Source of the DNA: Arthrobacter sp. ZGTC412
GTDB taxonomy: Bacteria; Actinomycetota; Actinomycetes; Actinomycetales; Micrococcaceae
DNA: 64,000 nt
Reading direction: 5' to 3'
Assembly: GCF_002929215.1 (NCBI RefSeq)
Contig: NZ_PJII01000016.1
Coordinates: forward strand, 41,882-105,881
Shown here: positions 45,856 through 53,944 of the stretch, in pieces
Position numbering within the stretch: the first letter of the stretch is position 1
How the letters are laid out: every line of letters starts with the position of its first letter
Notes under the pieces: generated by a model
Told to the model about the DNA's origin: nothing
The model's input: the letters and a program-made list of their open reading frames with translations, nothing else
Databases searched by the model: none
Program-made: the position numbers and the translations under genes

Positions 45856-47404
45856 CCGGCCGTTCAACTACCGGTTCGGGACTCTTCCGGAAGAGGCTCC
45901 TCGTGCGGGGATCCCAGAAAATCAGGTAGAGGCCGAACAGCAGGCCCGTAACGGCAGCGGCGACCCTGGCCAGGACCAGCGCCAGGCCAAGGTCAGCGGT
46001 CTGCAGGTACGGGAAAACCTCCAGTTGGTCGGAAATTGCGTAAATCATAAAGAACGAGACCACGAAGTAGAGTGCCTTGACCTGCCAGTCATTGCGGATG
46101 CCGGTCACGGCAAACAGCGGAATGAGCCACACCACGTACCAGGACTGGATCATGGGCGCCAGCACGACGATCGTCGCGAACGCAAGAGTCAGCCGGCGGA
46201 TCAGGCGGTCGTGCTCACCCCTGAAAATCAGCCAGGCGACGATGCCCACCGCCAGCAGCTTCCCGGCGTCGAACACCCAGCCGGCGAGGGTCCAGCCGTC
46301 CAGCCCGAACGAGTTGGCCAGTGAGGCGACCACCAGTCCGATAAGCCCCACCGGCGCATACCAGATGAAGATGCTGCCCGGGGCCGAGAGCCCGCTGATC
46401 CAGCCGAACCCAAAACCGTTAACCAGACTCATGAGAACCAGGAGCCCCAGGCTCAAAGCTGCCGTCAGGCCCCAGTAGGAGAACTTGCGCAGCCAGCTTG
46501 CGTTTTTTCCGGCCCACAGCAGCCCGATGAAGGGCAGGAAAACAATGGTGATGGGTTTGACGGCGATGGAGAGTGTCACCAGGACGATGCCACGTACCAC
46601 GCGGTGGGTCGCTGAGTAGTAGAGGCCGGCCAGGGCCAGCCCAATCATGAGGGCATCGTTGTGGACGCTGGCGATGAAGTTGGTCAGGAAGAGGGGGTTG
46701 GCCGCCGTCAGCCACAGGGCCCGGTTGGGGTTGACCCCGTGCAGTTCGGCAAGTTTGGGCACATAGATCACGCAGAGGACCACTCCGGCCAGCGCCACCA
46801 GCCGGAACAGCATCACGCTTGCTTCAGGTTGGACGTTGGTGGCCCACACGATGAACTGTTCGATCCAAAGGAACAACTGTCCGTACGGAACGGGGGCCTC
46901 GGTCCACATTTTGTCCGCGCCCAGCTGGAAGTAGTTGGATAACGCCGAAATGCCGTTTTCGTACGGGTTGAAGCCCTCCACCATCAGGCGGCCCTGGCCG
47001 ATGTACGCATAGACGTCGCGGCTGAACAGCGGCACGCTGAACATCATGGGCAGCCCCCAGGCGACCACTGCCATCAGGGTGGCCTTTCGGGCCTCTTCTC
47101 CCCAGACGCGGACACGCTGGCCCAGCCGGAGCCAGGCGCGGACCAGGAGCATCCCGCCTACGGCCAGCAGAACGATGGACAGGGCTACGCCCGCCGCTTC
47201 CGCCCGCATCCAGATGAACAGCGGCATCCGGCGGAGTTCCGAGACAGGGGCCAGCCACCCCACTCCCAGGGAGCCGATCAGCATAAACATTGAGCCCGCA
47301 AATCCGGCCAGGAGCGGCGAGCGGGGATTGTCGACTTCGGCCCCCACTGCTGCAGCAGTGTCCGCGGCCGCCAGTTCCCTGGCTGCAGGCACACGCGCCG
47401 TCAT
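45848..47404 (-). CDS. mptB: Polyprenol-phosphomannose-dependent alpha-1,6-mannosyltransferase (MptB-like, GT-C)
   Basis: GT-C family membrane mannosyltransferase of 518 residues with about 12-13 hydrophobic helices. In Corynebacterium and Mycobacterium, MptB extends the alpha-1,6-mannan backbone of lipomannan using polyprenol-phosphomannose outside the membrane. The extracytoplasmic loop after the first helices has PLFSRDVYAYIGQGRLM with the GT-C catalytic aspartate, and WYAPVGLIGLV and MIQSWYVVWLIPL follow. ATG 47404 (MTARVPAAREL) is chosen; the upstream open frame is compositionally unlike protein. No other mannan genes are adjacent. Confidence 0.88.
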   Translation of the reverse strand: MTARVPAARELAAADTAAAVGAEVDNPRSPLLAGFAGSMFMLIGSLGVGWLAPVSELRRMPLFIWMRAEAAGVALSIVLLAVGGMLLVRAWLRLGQRVRVWGEEARKATLMAVVAWGLPMMFSVPLFSRDVYAYIGQGRLMVEGFNPYENGISALSNYFQLGADKMWTEAPVPYGQLFLWIEQFIVWATNVQPEASVMLFRLVALAGVVLCVIYVPKLAELHGVNPNRALWLTAANPLFLTNFIASVHNDALMIGLALAGLYYSATHRVVRGIVLVTLSIAVKPITIVFLPFIGLLWAGKNASWLRKFSYWGLTAALSLGLLVLMSLVNGFGFGWISGLSAPGSIFIWYAPVGLIGLVVASLANSFGLDGWTLAGWVFDAGKLLAVGIVAWLIFRGEHDRLIRRLTLAFATIVVLAPMIQSWYVVWLIPLFAVTGIRNDWQVKALYFVVSFFMIYAISDQLEVFPYLQTADLGLALVLARVAAAVTGLLFGLYLIFWDPRTRSLFRKSPEPVVERPVI

Positions 47405-47571
47405 CTCAGGATCGTCCAATCTCTTGGGTCTGCGCTCTTGGGTTTGCGCGGTTCCGCCCGGTGGGCTGCATGGCAGGCCAGGGCGGTTACAACGACAGCA
47501 ATTTGTCCCGCCGCGTACCCGAAATCCTAGCACCGGCAAGCAGCCGGGAGGTGTAACGGTAGGCTGGTCCG

Positions 47572-48201
47572 GTGCCTATATCTAACGAACGAATCGTCTG
47601 GATCGACTGTGAAATGACTGGTCTGGACATCAAGAATGACGCCTTGATCGAGGTGGCAGCCCTGGTGACGGACTCCGAACTGAACATCCTCGGAGACGGG
47701 GTGGACGTAGTGATCAAACCCGACGATGCCGCCCTGGCCCAGATGAACGACTTCGTCCGGGACATGCACACCAAGTCGGGGCTGCTCAAGGAACTCCCGC
47801 ACGGCATCACCATGGCCGAAGCAGAAGCCGCAGTCATGGAGTACATCGAAAAGTGGGTACCGGATCCGCGCAAGGCACCCCTGGGAGGCAACTCGGTAGG
47901 CACCGACCGCGTGTTCCTTTCGCGCGACATGCCTTCCGTGGTGGAGCACTTGCATTACCGCGTGATTGACGTGAGCACCATCAAGGAGCTTTCCCGCCGC
48001 TGGTTCGCCAGGGCCTACTTCCAGTCGCCGGCCAAAAAGGGTGGCCACCGCGCCCTGGGAGACATCAAGGATTCCATCGATGAGCTCCGCTACTACCGTG
48101 CGGCTGTGTTTGTCCCGACGCCGGGCCCGGACAGCGCCACAGCACAGCAGATCGCTAAGCGCATCGCCGCGGCTGGCGATGCGCAGCAGCCGAAAGAGTA
48201 A
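47572..48201 (+). CDS. orn: Oligoribonuclease
   Basis: 3'-5' exonuclease that degrades 2-5-nt RNAs and linear dinucleotides such as pGpG. DEDDh motifs: D12 and E14 (WIDCEMTGLD), the second aspartate in GTDRVFLSRDMP, and the histidine and last aspartate in GGHRALGDIKDS. The product has 209 residues with an extended Ala/Gln-rich C terminus. The start is GTG 47572. Confidence 0.97.
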   Translation: MPISNERIVWIDCEMTGLDIKNDALIEVAALVTDSELNILGDGVDVVIKPDDAALAQMNDFVRDMHTKSGLLKELPHGITMAEAEAAVMEYIEKWVPDPRKAPLGGNSVGTDRVFLSRDMPSVVEHLHYRVIDVSTIKELSRRWFARAYFQSPAKKGGHRALGDIKDSIDELRYYRAAVFVPTPGPDSATAQQIAKRIAAAGDAQQPKE

Positions 48202-48330
48202 TTTGCGCCACGTTTGCGGGAAATTTCAATGAAATCCGTAAAAGTGGACGAAGCACCCCTCAAGAGCAGGTAAGCTATTTGAGTTGCCTTTCCAGAGAGC
48301 CGGTTCGCCGGTAAATCTGCAGGGCGCATG

Positions 48331-48403
48331 GTGGGCTTAGCTCAGTTGGCAGAGCGCCTGGTTGTGGTCCAGGAGGTCGCGGGTTCAACCCCCGTAGCTC
48401 ACC
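48331..48403 (+). tRNA. tRNA-His (GTG)
   Basis: Cloverleaf with acceptor GTGGGCT/AGCTCAC, anticodon stem CCTGG/CCAGG with loop TTGTGGT and anticodon GTG. The base before position 1 (48330) is G and can pair with C73, giving the G-1 identity element of histidine tRNA. Confidence 0.96.
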
Positions 48404-48433
48404 CTCACAGGATGGTATTGACAGCCGTCCAGC

Positions 48434-48470
48434 AAGGAGGCCGCACCGGATTACCCGGTGCGGCCTCCTT
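48434..48470 (+). terminator. Terminator of tRNA-His
   Basis: A perfect 16-bp stem (48434-48449 with 48455-48470) has a 5-nt loop and is followed by TGTTTT. It separates the tRNA from def. Confidence 0.93.
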
Positions 48471-48505
48471 TGTTTTGCACAAAGATATCGCCGAAGGACC
48501 GTGAG

Positions 48506-49078
48506 ATGACTGTTCTGCCAATCACCATCTGGGGAGAGCCCGTCCTGCACCGCAGGGCAACCGAGGTAGAAGTGTTCGACGACGAATTGCGGACCCTTAT
48601 AGCCGACATGTTCGAAACGAACGACGCAGCCAACGGCGTGGGCCTCGCCGCCCCGCAAGTGGGCGTTGGCAAGCGGATCTTTGTTTACAAGTACGCCAAC
48701 GACGACGGCGCTCCCCCCACCGGTGTGCTGGTTAACCCGGTCCTCACTCTGTCGAAAATTTCCGGGGCTGTCCCCGACCCCGACGAGGAAGAGGAAGGCT
48801 GCCTGTCGTTCCCCAGCGGGCAGTACCCGCTGAAGCGCGCCGAGTGGGCCCGTGTGGAAGGCTTTGACGGCTTTGGGCAACCGGTCAAGTTCGAGGCGAC
48901 GGGCTGGTTCGCCCGCGTACTGCAGCATGAGTACGACCACCTTGACGGCAAGCTCTATGTCAACCGGCTGATGGACCGCTACGCGCGCAAGGCCATGAAG
49001 CAGGCCAAGAAAAACGGCTGGGGCGTTCCCGGGCTGACGTGGATGCCGGGCGTGGACCCGGACCCCTTCGGCCACTAG
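48506..49078 (+). CDS. def: Peptide deformylase
   Basis: Removes the formyl group from N-terminal formylmethionine of nascent proteins. ATG 48506 follows AAGGA with 7 nt spacing and gives 190 residues. All three motifs are present: GVGLAAPQVGV, EGCLSFP with the metal-binding cysteine, and HEYDHLDG with two histidines and the catalytic glutamate. An acidic stretch (PDPDEEEE) precedes motif 2. Confidence 0.97.
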   Translation: MTVLPITIWGEPVLHRRATEVEVFDDELRTLIADMFETNDAANGVGLAAPQVGVGKRIFVYKYANDDGAPPTGVLVNPVLTLSKISGAVPDPDEEEEGCLSFPSGQYPLKRAEWARVEGFDGFGQPVKFEATGWFARVLQHEYDHLDGKLYVNRLMDRYARKAMKQAKKNGWGVPGLTWMPGVDPDPFGH

Positions 49079-49083
49079 GTCCG

Positions 49084-49125
49084 ACGGCGGTACGCTGCCG
49101 GACTGCCTTCATGCGGCACCGCCGT
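49084..49125. terminator. Hairpin between def and the HNH nuclease gene
   Basis: An 8-bp stem (49084-49091 with 49118-49125) closes a longer loop, starting 5 nt after the def stop. It lies between convergent genes; no T-run. Confidence 0.45.
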
Positions 49126-49130
49126 GAAGA

Positions 49131-49928
49131 TCAGTTGGCTGAAATGGTCTGCTGGTCCGGGCAGGACCCGAGTACACGTTTCATGGCCTCCTTCTCCGCC
49201 TCGGTGACCCATAGGCCGTACGAGGCCTTGACGGAGATTTGGCGCGCCACGTAGTGGCAGCGGATTGATTTGTTTTTGGGGAGCCAGGTGGCGGCGTCGC
49301 TCGCGCCCTTCTCGCCATTAACCGGCCCATCCGCAGCAATGAGGTTCAGCGGGTCGTTGGCGAGGCGCTGACGCTGTGCCACCGTAAGCGCCTGGGCACC
49401 TTTCTGCCACGCGTCCGCCAAGGGAACCACGTGGTCTATCTGGACCGCCCGGCTGCTTTCGGCGCCCCTGCGGAAGTCCAGGAGCTGTCCGAGGTAGGGC
49501 TCATGGAAGGAACCGCCGGCCACCCGGCACTTGGAGCCTTCCATAAAGACCACGCCGGTGAGGTCACGCCGCAGGATGTCGTTGCGGGTATCGCAGCCGT
49601 TGCGGTCCGCGTCCTGCCAGGCCTGGCCGAAAGCCTCACGGTCGTAGTTATCCTTGGCGGCCCGCCCCTTCACGGCAAGTCCGTCCAGTGCGGAGAGGGC
49701 GGTGCCTGAAGGCACCGGGTGCACCGGCACTACGGGCTTCATCCACGCGGGATCGAAAACGGGAGCTTCTGTGGGCCCGGCAGCGGTGGGCTCCGCTACC
49801 GCAAACTGGCCGGCGGTAAAGAACCAAAACAGCGCACCGAGTGCCGAGACGGCGGCAACCGCCAGGACTCCCCACGCCTGACGGGAACGACGGCGGGCGC
49901 GCCGGTACGCGGACCAGCTCACGGTCAT
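49131..49928 (-). CDS. Membrane-anchored or secreted HNH endonuclease-family protein (DUF1524/GmrSD-like)
   Basis: The 265-residue protein starts with a basic cytoplasmic segment (AYRRARRRSRQ), then one hydrophobic helix (about 20-44), then an extracytoplasmic nuclease domain. The HNH motif core is QIDHVVPLADAWQKGAQ (D165-H166), followed by NDPLNLIAADGPVNGEKG and WLPKNKSIRCHYVARQISVKASYGLWVT. Cysteines at about 112, 134, 222 and 258 may form disulfides outside the cell. Such secreted nucleases are common in actinobacteria and may scavenge DNA; the role is inferred. Confidence 0.88.
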   Translation of the reverse strand: MTVSWSAYRRARRRSRQAWGVLAVAAVSALGALFWFFTAGQFAVAEPTAAGPTEAPVFDPAWMKPVVPVHPVPSGTALSALDGLAVKGRAAKDNYDREAFGQAWQDADRNGCDTRNDILRRDLTGVVFMEGSKCRVAGGSFHEPYLGQLLDFRRGAESSRAVQIDHVVPLADAWQKGAQALTVAQRQRLANDPLNLIAADGPVNGEKGASDAATWLPKNKSIRCHYVARQISVKASYGLWVTEAEKEAMKRVLGSCPDQQTISAN

Positions 49929-50039
49929 GGAGTTCCTGGCCTTCCGGTAATGTCATGCACCAGAAGAGCCTAGGACAGCCGCCTGTCATGCCCGCCGATA
50001 TCCACACTGTGGAGGGCGAGTGAAAGGTAACACCGGGGG

Positions 50040-50249
50040 CTATTGCTCCCGCATCACCCGCCGGAGGTCCTCCTCGGCAATGGCCAGGAGTCCCTCAAGC
50101 TGCCGCACCCGGTCTTGGGAGACGTCGCCCGTCTGGTAGCCGGCGCGGGCGCCCTCAAGCAGCCGTACGGCCTCCTTGTGGTTGGCCTTTGCCAGGTCCA
50201 GGGCGTGTTCCAGGGTGGTTTCGTGCTGGAGCGTCGAATCTTTATCCAT
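50040..50249 (-). CDS. Small conserved helical hypothetical protein
   Basis: The 69-residue product (MDKDSTLQHETTLEHALDLA...) is predicted to be almost wholly helical and charged, with leucine-rich heptad-like spacing, suggesting a small coiled coil. No domain is recognised. The ATG at 50249 lacks a clear Shine-Dalgarno. It lies between the HNH gene and the gap terminator, on the same strand as both neighbours. I think it is a real gene, with moderate confidence. Confidence 0.55.
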   Translation of the reverse strand: MDKDSTLQHETTLEHALDLAKANHKEAVRLLEGARAGYQTGDVSQDRVRQLEGLLAIAEEDLRRVMREQ

Positions 50250-50267
50250 GGCACAAGTGTGGTCCCG

Positions 50268-50302
50268 TTTCCCGGCTGATTCCAGAGAAATCAGCCGGGA
50301 AA
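50268..50302 (-). terminator. Terminator of the long GAPDH gene
   Basis: A perfect 14-bp stem (50268-50281 with 50289-50302) has a 7-nt loop, 22 nt downstream of the minus-strand GAPDH stop. Confidence 0.85.
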
Positions 50303-50324
50303 TCCGGAGGGGACTGTGCTTGGA

Positions 50325-51803
50325 TCAGACGGAAATTGCGGCCAGGGCGGAAGCCGTTTCCTTGGCGGGGAAGGACGGCGGGTTCACACCGGCCATTTCC
50401 TCCATAACGCGGACCACCTGGCAGCTGTAACCGAACTCGTTGTCATACCAGACGTAGAGCACCAGGTTCTTCTCGTTGGAGATCGTGGCCAGGCCGTCAA
50501 CGATCCCCGCACGGCGGGAGCCCACGAAGTCCGTGGAGACCACCTCGGGTGAGTCGATGTAGTCAATCTGCTTGCGCAGGTCCGAGTGCAGCGACATCTC
50601 CCGCAGGTATTCGTTGACCTCGTCCTTGGTGGTCCCGTTTTCCAGGCTCAGGTTCAGGATGGCCAGCGAAACGTCCGGGGTGGGGACCCGGATGGAGCTG
50701 CCGGTGAGCTTGCCCAGCAGTTCCGGCAGGGCCTTCGCCACGGCCTTGGCCGCACCGGTCTCGGTGATCACCATGTTGAGCGCTGCCGAACGGCCACGGC
50801 GGTCGCCTTTGTGGAAGTTGTCGATCAGGTTCTGGTCGTTCGTGAACGAGTGCACGGTCTCGACGTGGCCGTGGACTACCCCGAACTTGTCGTTGATGGC
50901 CTTCAGCACCGGAGTGATGGCGTTGGTGGTGCAGGAGGCAGCGGACACGATCTGGTCGGTGTCCTCGATGGTGCGGTGGTTGATGCCGTGGACGATGTTC
51001 TTCAGTTCGCCCTTGCCGGGGGCGGTCAGCAGCACCCGCGCCACGCCCTTGCTCTGCAGGTGCTGGGAGAGCCCTTCAGCGTCGCGCCAGCGGCCGGTGT
51101 TGTCCACCACCAGGGCGTTGTTGATGCCATAGGCGGTGTAGTCGATGGTGGCGGGGTTGTCCGAGTAGATGACCTGCACCTGGACACCGTTGGCGGTGAT
51201 GGTGTTGGCAGCCTCATCGACGCGGATGGTGCCTTCGAACGAACCGTGCACGGAGTCCCGGCGCAGCAGGCTGGCACGCTTGGCCAGGTCATTGTCCGAA
51301 CCCCGCCGCACCACGATGGCCCGCAGCCGCAGGCCATGGCCTCCACCGGCCTTTTCGATCAGGAGCCGGGCCAGGAGCCGGCCGATGCGGCCAAAGCCAT
51401 ACAGCACGACGTCGGTGCTGGTCCGGTCGTCGCCTCCGCGCTTGCCCACCACGTCCGCCAGTTCGGCGCGAAGGAATTCCTCCAGGGTGGCGTCGCCGCC
51501 TTCTTCCTTGAACTTCTGGTTCAGCCGGGCGATGTCGATCGCTGCCGCGCCGAGCTCCAGTCCCGCCAGGGTGTTCAGGAGCGGGGCAGTTTCTTCCAGC
51601 AGCAGTTCGTCCTTGCTCATCCTGCGCGCGAAGCGGTGCGCCTTGAGGATGTTCATGGTCGACTTATTGATCAGGCTCCGGCCATGGATGCTGGTCACCA
51701 CGTTGTTTTCGCGGTACAGCCGGCCGATCACCGGAATCATGGCCTCGGCGAGGGCCTCCCGGCCCATCCACGTATCAAGACAAGAATCTGACGTCTGGCT
51801 CAC
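50325..51803 (-). CDS. gapB: Long-form glyceraldehyde-3-phosphate dehydrogenase (GapB type)
   Basis: Phosphorylating GAPDH with a roughly 130-residue N-terminal helical extension; 492 residues in total against about 335 for the standard enzyme. The NAD(P)-binding GFGRIGR is at about 136-142, the catalytic cysteine is C291 in SAASCTTN, and the C terminus has VWYDNEFGYSCQVV. This matches Corynebacterium glutamicum GapB, a gluconeogenic, NADP-using enzyme; the in vivo direction here is inference. The start is GTG 51803 with AGGAAGG 7 nt upstream. The glycolytic gapA is not in this window. Confidence 0.94.
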   Translation of the reverse strand: MSQTSDSCLDTWMGREALAEAMIPVIGRLYRENNVVTSIHGRSLINKSTMNILKAHRFARRMSKDELLLEETAPLLNTLAGLELGAAAIDIARLNQKFKEEGGDATLEEFLRAELADVVGKRGGDDRTSTDVVLYGFGRIGRLLARLLIEKAGGGHGLRLRAIVVRRGSDNDLAKRASLLRRDSVHGSFEGTIRVDEAANTITANGVQVQVIYSDNPATIDYTAYGINNALVVDNTGRWRDAEGLSQHLQSKGVARVLLTAPGKGELKNIVHGINHRTIEDTDQIVSAASCTTNAITPVLKAINDKFGVVHGHVETVHSFTNDQNLIDNFHKGDRRGRSAALNMVITETGAAKAVAKALPELLGKLTGSSIRVPTPDVSLAILNLSLENGTTKDEVNEYLREMSLHSDLRKQIDYIDSPEVVSTDFVGSRRAGIVDGLATISNEKNLVLYVWYDNEFGYSCQVVRVMEEMAGVNPPSFPAKETASALAAISV

Positions 51804-52070
51804 AGAAATACCTTCCTCGGTTCAGCCGCGTACGTCCTCGTACACGAATGTCGGCCACCTGATGATGTCCAGGGGCGCCGGCACCTGCGGGATTTGGCCC
51901 CCAGGCGCCTGGATGTGTGCAAAAGAAAACCGCCGGTCGCGAACGCAACTCCGGCGGAAGAACTCCTGCGTCCGTTATCCATTCTAAATTGGCAGACTGC
52001 CCCGGGGATGCTTGGGCTGCGTGAAATCACTCACATAGCAGTTTCCGGTCGATTCGCCTGTGTGGCCGCT

Positions 52071-52610
52071 TCAGTTGTGAATGGCGGAGTAGAGGTTGAG
52101 GCTCGCGGAGAAAACCACCCACGAGAAGTAGGGCAGCACCAGCAGCCCGGCCCCCGTGTGAACCGGCCCGAACTCCAGGATTAGCAGCATCAAAACAATT
52201 GCCAGGGCACAGATGACGGCGAAGGCAATCCACAGCGCAGCGGTGCCGAGCAGGGGGTACAACGCAAAAAACGTGAACGGCCATGCCAGGTTCAGCAGCA
52301 ACTGCAGGCCGTAGGTCCTTCCGGCCCGGCCAGCCAGGGCACCTTTGCGCCAGACCAGCCACGCAGCCGCTGCACTGCAGGCGTAGAGCGCGATCCACAC
52401 ACTCCGGAACATCCAGCCTTCGGGCATCCACGGAGCCTTGGTGGAGGTGGCAAACCAACCGTTGGAATTGAGGATGATCGGGACGGAGGCAAGCATGCAC
52501 ACGGCATACGAAAGAGCAAGGAAACCAACAAGGGCAGCCACTTGCCTGCCCGGGGAAGGAATCCGCCACGCGGCGTTCGGGGCAGATTGTCCATCAGTAT
52601 CAGCGGGCAC
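52071..52610 (-). CDS. TspO/MBR-family membrane protein
   Basis: Five-helix outer-envelope or plasma-membrane protein that binds tetrapyrroles and influences stress responses in bacteria. TspO motifs: APWMPEGWMFRSVWIALY, LLLNLAWPFTFFALYP and PYFSWVVFSASLNLYSAIHN. The open frame runs upstream to 52724, but those codons lie within RNase P RNA; GTG 52610 is the first start outside it and gives 179 residues with a 23-residue polar lead. Its promoter must lie close to or within the rnpB 3' end. Confidence 0.9.
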   Translation of the reverse strand: MPADTDGQSAPNAAWRIPSPGRQVAALVGFLALSYAVCMLASVPIILNSNGWFATSTKAPWMPEGWMFRSVWIALYACSAAAAWLVWRKGALAGRAGRTYGLQLLLNLAWPFTFFALYPLLGTAALWIAFAVICALAIVLMLLILEFGPVHTGAGLLVLPYFSWVVFSASLNLYSAIHN

Positions 52611-52651
52611 GGTCCAGCATCCCAACGCAGCGTCAAGGTCAAACGGGTTTA

Positions 52652-53049
52652 GTGGATGGGTTGACCGATACGCCGGGTTCTGTGTTCCCGCTCCGTTGCC
52701 AGTGCGGGAGTAGCGGCCATCCATCTACGAACGCCGTTGCCGGCGCCCTCCAGCGGCCTACCCGGACACTCGGGCGGGCAGCCCTCAAACGTGTCCTGTC
52801 TGGCCTTGCTCCGGGTGGGGTTTACCTAGCCTTCCCGGTCACCCGGGAAGCTGGTGGTCTCTTACACCACCGTTTCACCCTTACCTGGTTCGTGCCGCTT
52901 TCAAAACGGCGCGACCCGGGCGGTCTGTTCTCTGTGGCACTGGCCTGCGGGTTACCCCGAGTGGGCGTTACCCACCACCCTGCCCTGCGGAGCCCGGACG
53001 TTCCTCGAGCCACTTGCGTGACGCGCGACCGCCTGGTCAACCCATCCGG
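52652..53049 (-). ncRNA. rnpB: RNase P RNA (bacterial type A)
   Basis: Catalytic RNA that matures tRNA 5' ends. The minus-strand transcript starts CCGGATGGGTTGACC and ends GGTCAACCCATCC, pairing to form P1. The universal P4 elements GAGGAACGTCCGGGC and ACAGAACCCGGCGTATCGG are present, and the expected AGGTAAGGGTGAAACGGTG and TAAACCCCACCCGGAGCAAG segments lie between. About 398 nt; ends are approximate. Confidence 0.97.
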
Positions 53050-53100
53050 CTCCAGTCTACCGGCGCCGTGCCGCTTTCACGCCGCCGGTAGGATCGGACG

Positions 53101-53865
53101 GTGCTGATTCTGCTTCCCCCCTCTGAAGGCAAGACGCCCGCGGTCCGCGGTTCCGCCGTCGACTGGCCTTCCCTGAGCTTCCCGCAGCTGAACTCCTACC
53201 GGGCGAAAGTCCTGGACGCGTTGGGTTCAGTGAGCGCGCACGAGGACGCCCTCGCGTTGCTGGGGGTTGGGGCGTCCCTGAAGGACGACGTCGACCGCAA
53301 CACCCGGCTCCATGCAGAACCTGCGGCTCCGGCGCACCGGATTTATTCAGGGGTGCTTTACGACGCCCTGGGCTACAAAACACTTACCGCCGTTCAACGC
53401 CGCAGGGCGGACGAGTCGGTACTCGTCATTTCGGCACTTTGGGGCGCCATCCGCTTCGGGGACAGCGTGCCGGCGTACCGGCTGTCCATGGGAACTGCAC
53501 TGCCCGACGTCGGCCGCCTCGCCTCTTTCTGGAAGCCGCAGCTCGCCGAGGCGCTGGCGGAAGCCGCGTCCGGGCATCTGCTGGTGGACTGCCGGTCGAG
53601 CTCTTACGCGGCAGCGTGGGCTCCCCCGGCTGAGCAAACTGTTGCCGTCAACGTATTTACCGAAGTCAACGGAGTCCGGAAGGTGGTCAGCCACTTCGCC
53701 AAGCACACCCGCGGTGAGCTGGCGCGGCACCTCGTGTCCCGGCGGGGCAAAGCTCCGGAGACGCCGTCGCAGCTCCTCAAGGCCAGCCGCGAAAAGTGGG
53801 AGGCCGAACTCGTGGCGGGTTCAGCGCGGAAGCCGCACGCGCTGAACATCATCCTGCCGGGCTGA
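53101..53865 (+). CDS. yaaA: Peroxide stress protein YaaA (DUF328/UPF0246)
   Basis: DNA-binding protein that limits iron-mediated damage during peroxide stress in E. coli. The 254 residues start at GTG 53101 with MLILLPPSEGK, the family's N-terminal signature. Further family segments are RIYSGVLYDAL, SALWGAIRFGDSVPAYRLSMG and the C-terminal HFAKHTRGELARHLV. It diverges from rnpB and converges on the coiled-coil gene at 53945. Confidence 0.95.
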   Translation: MLILLPPSEGKTPAVRGSAVDWPSLSFPQLNSYRAKVLDALGSVSAHEDALALLGVGASLKDDVDRNTRLHAEPAAPAHRIYSGVLYDALGYKTLTAVQRRRADESVLVISALWGAIRFGDSVPAYRLSMGTALPDVGRLASFWKPQLAEALAEAASGHLLVDCRSSSYAAAWAPPAEQTVAVNVFTEVNGVRKVVSHFAKHTRGELARHLVSRRGKAPETPSQLLKASREKWEAELVAGSARKPHALNIILPG

Positions 53866-53877
53866 CACCCCGCGTTC

Positions 53878-53944
53878 CCCAACTGACTCGCAGATAACGC
53901 AGCCAAAAACGCGATTTGGCGACGTTAAGTGCCAGTCAGTTGGG
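53878..53944. repeat. 67-bp imperfect palindrome between convergent genes
   Basis: The ends CCCAACTGACT (53878-53888) and AGTCAGTTGGG (53934-53944) are perfect inverted repeats. The arms continue with a TAACG/CGTTA and GCCAAA/TTTGGC pairing toward the centre, with a few mismatches, so about 30 bp on each side are largely complementary. It fills almost the whole gap between the yaaA stop and the stop of the next gene. It could be a terminator or a dispersed palindromic repeat. Confidence 0.7.
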
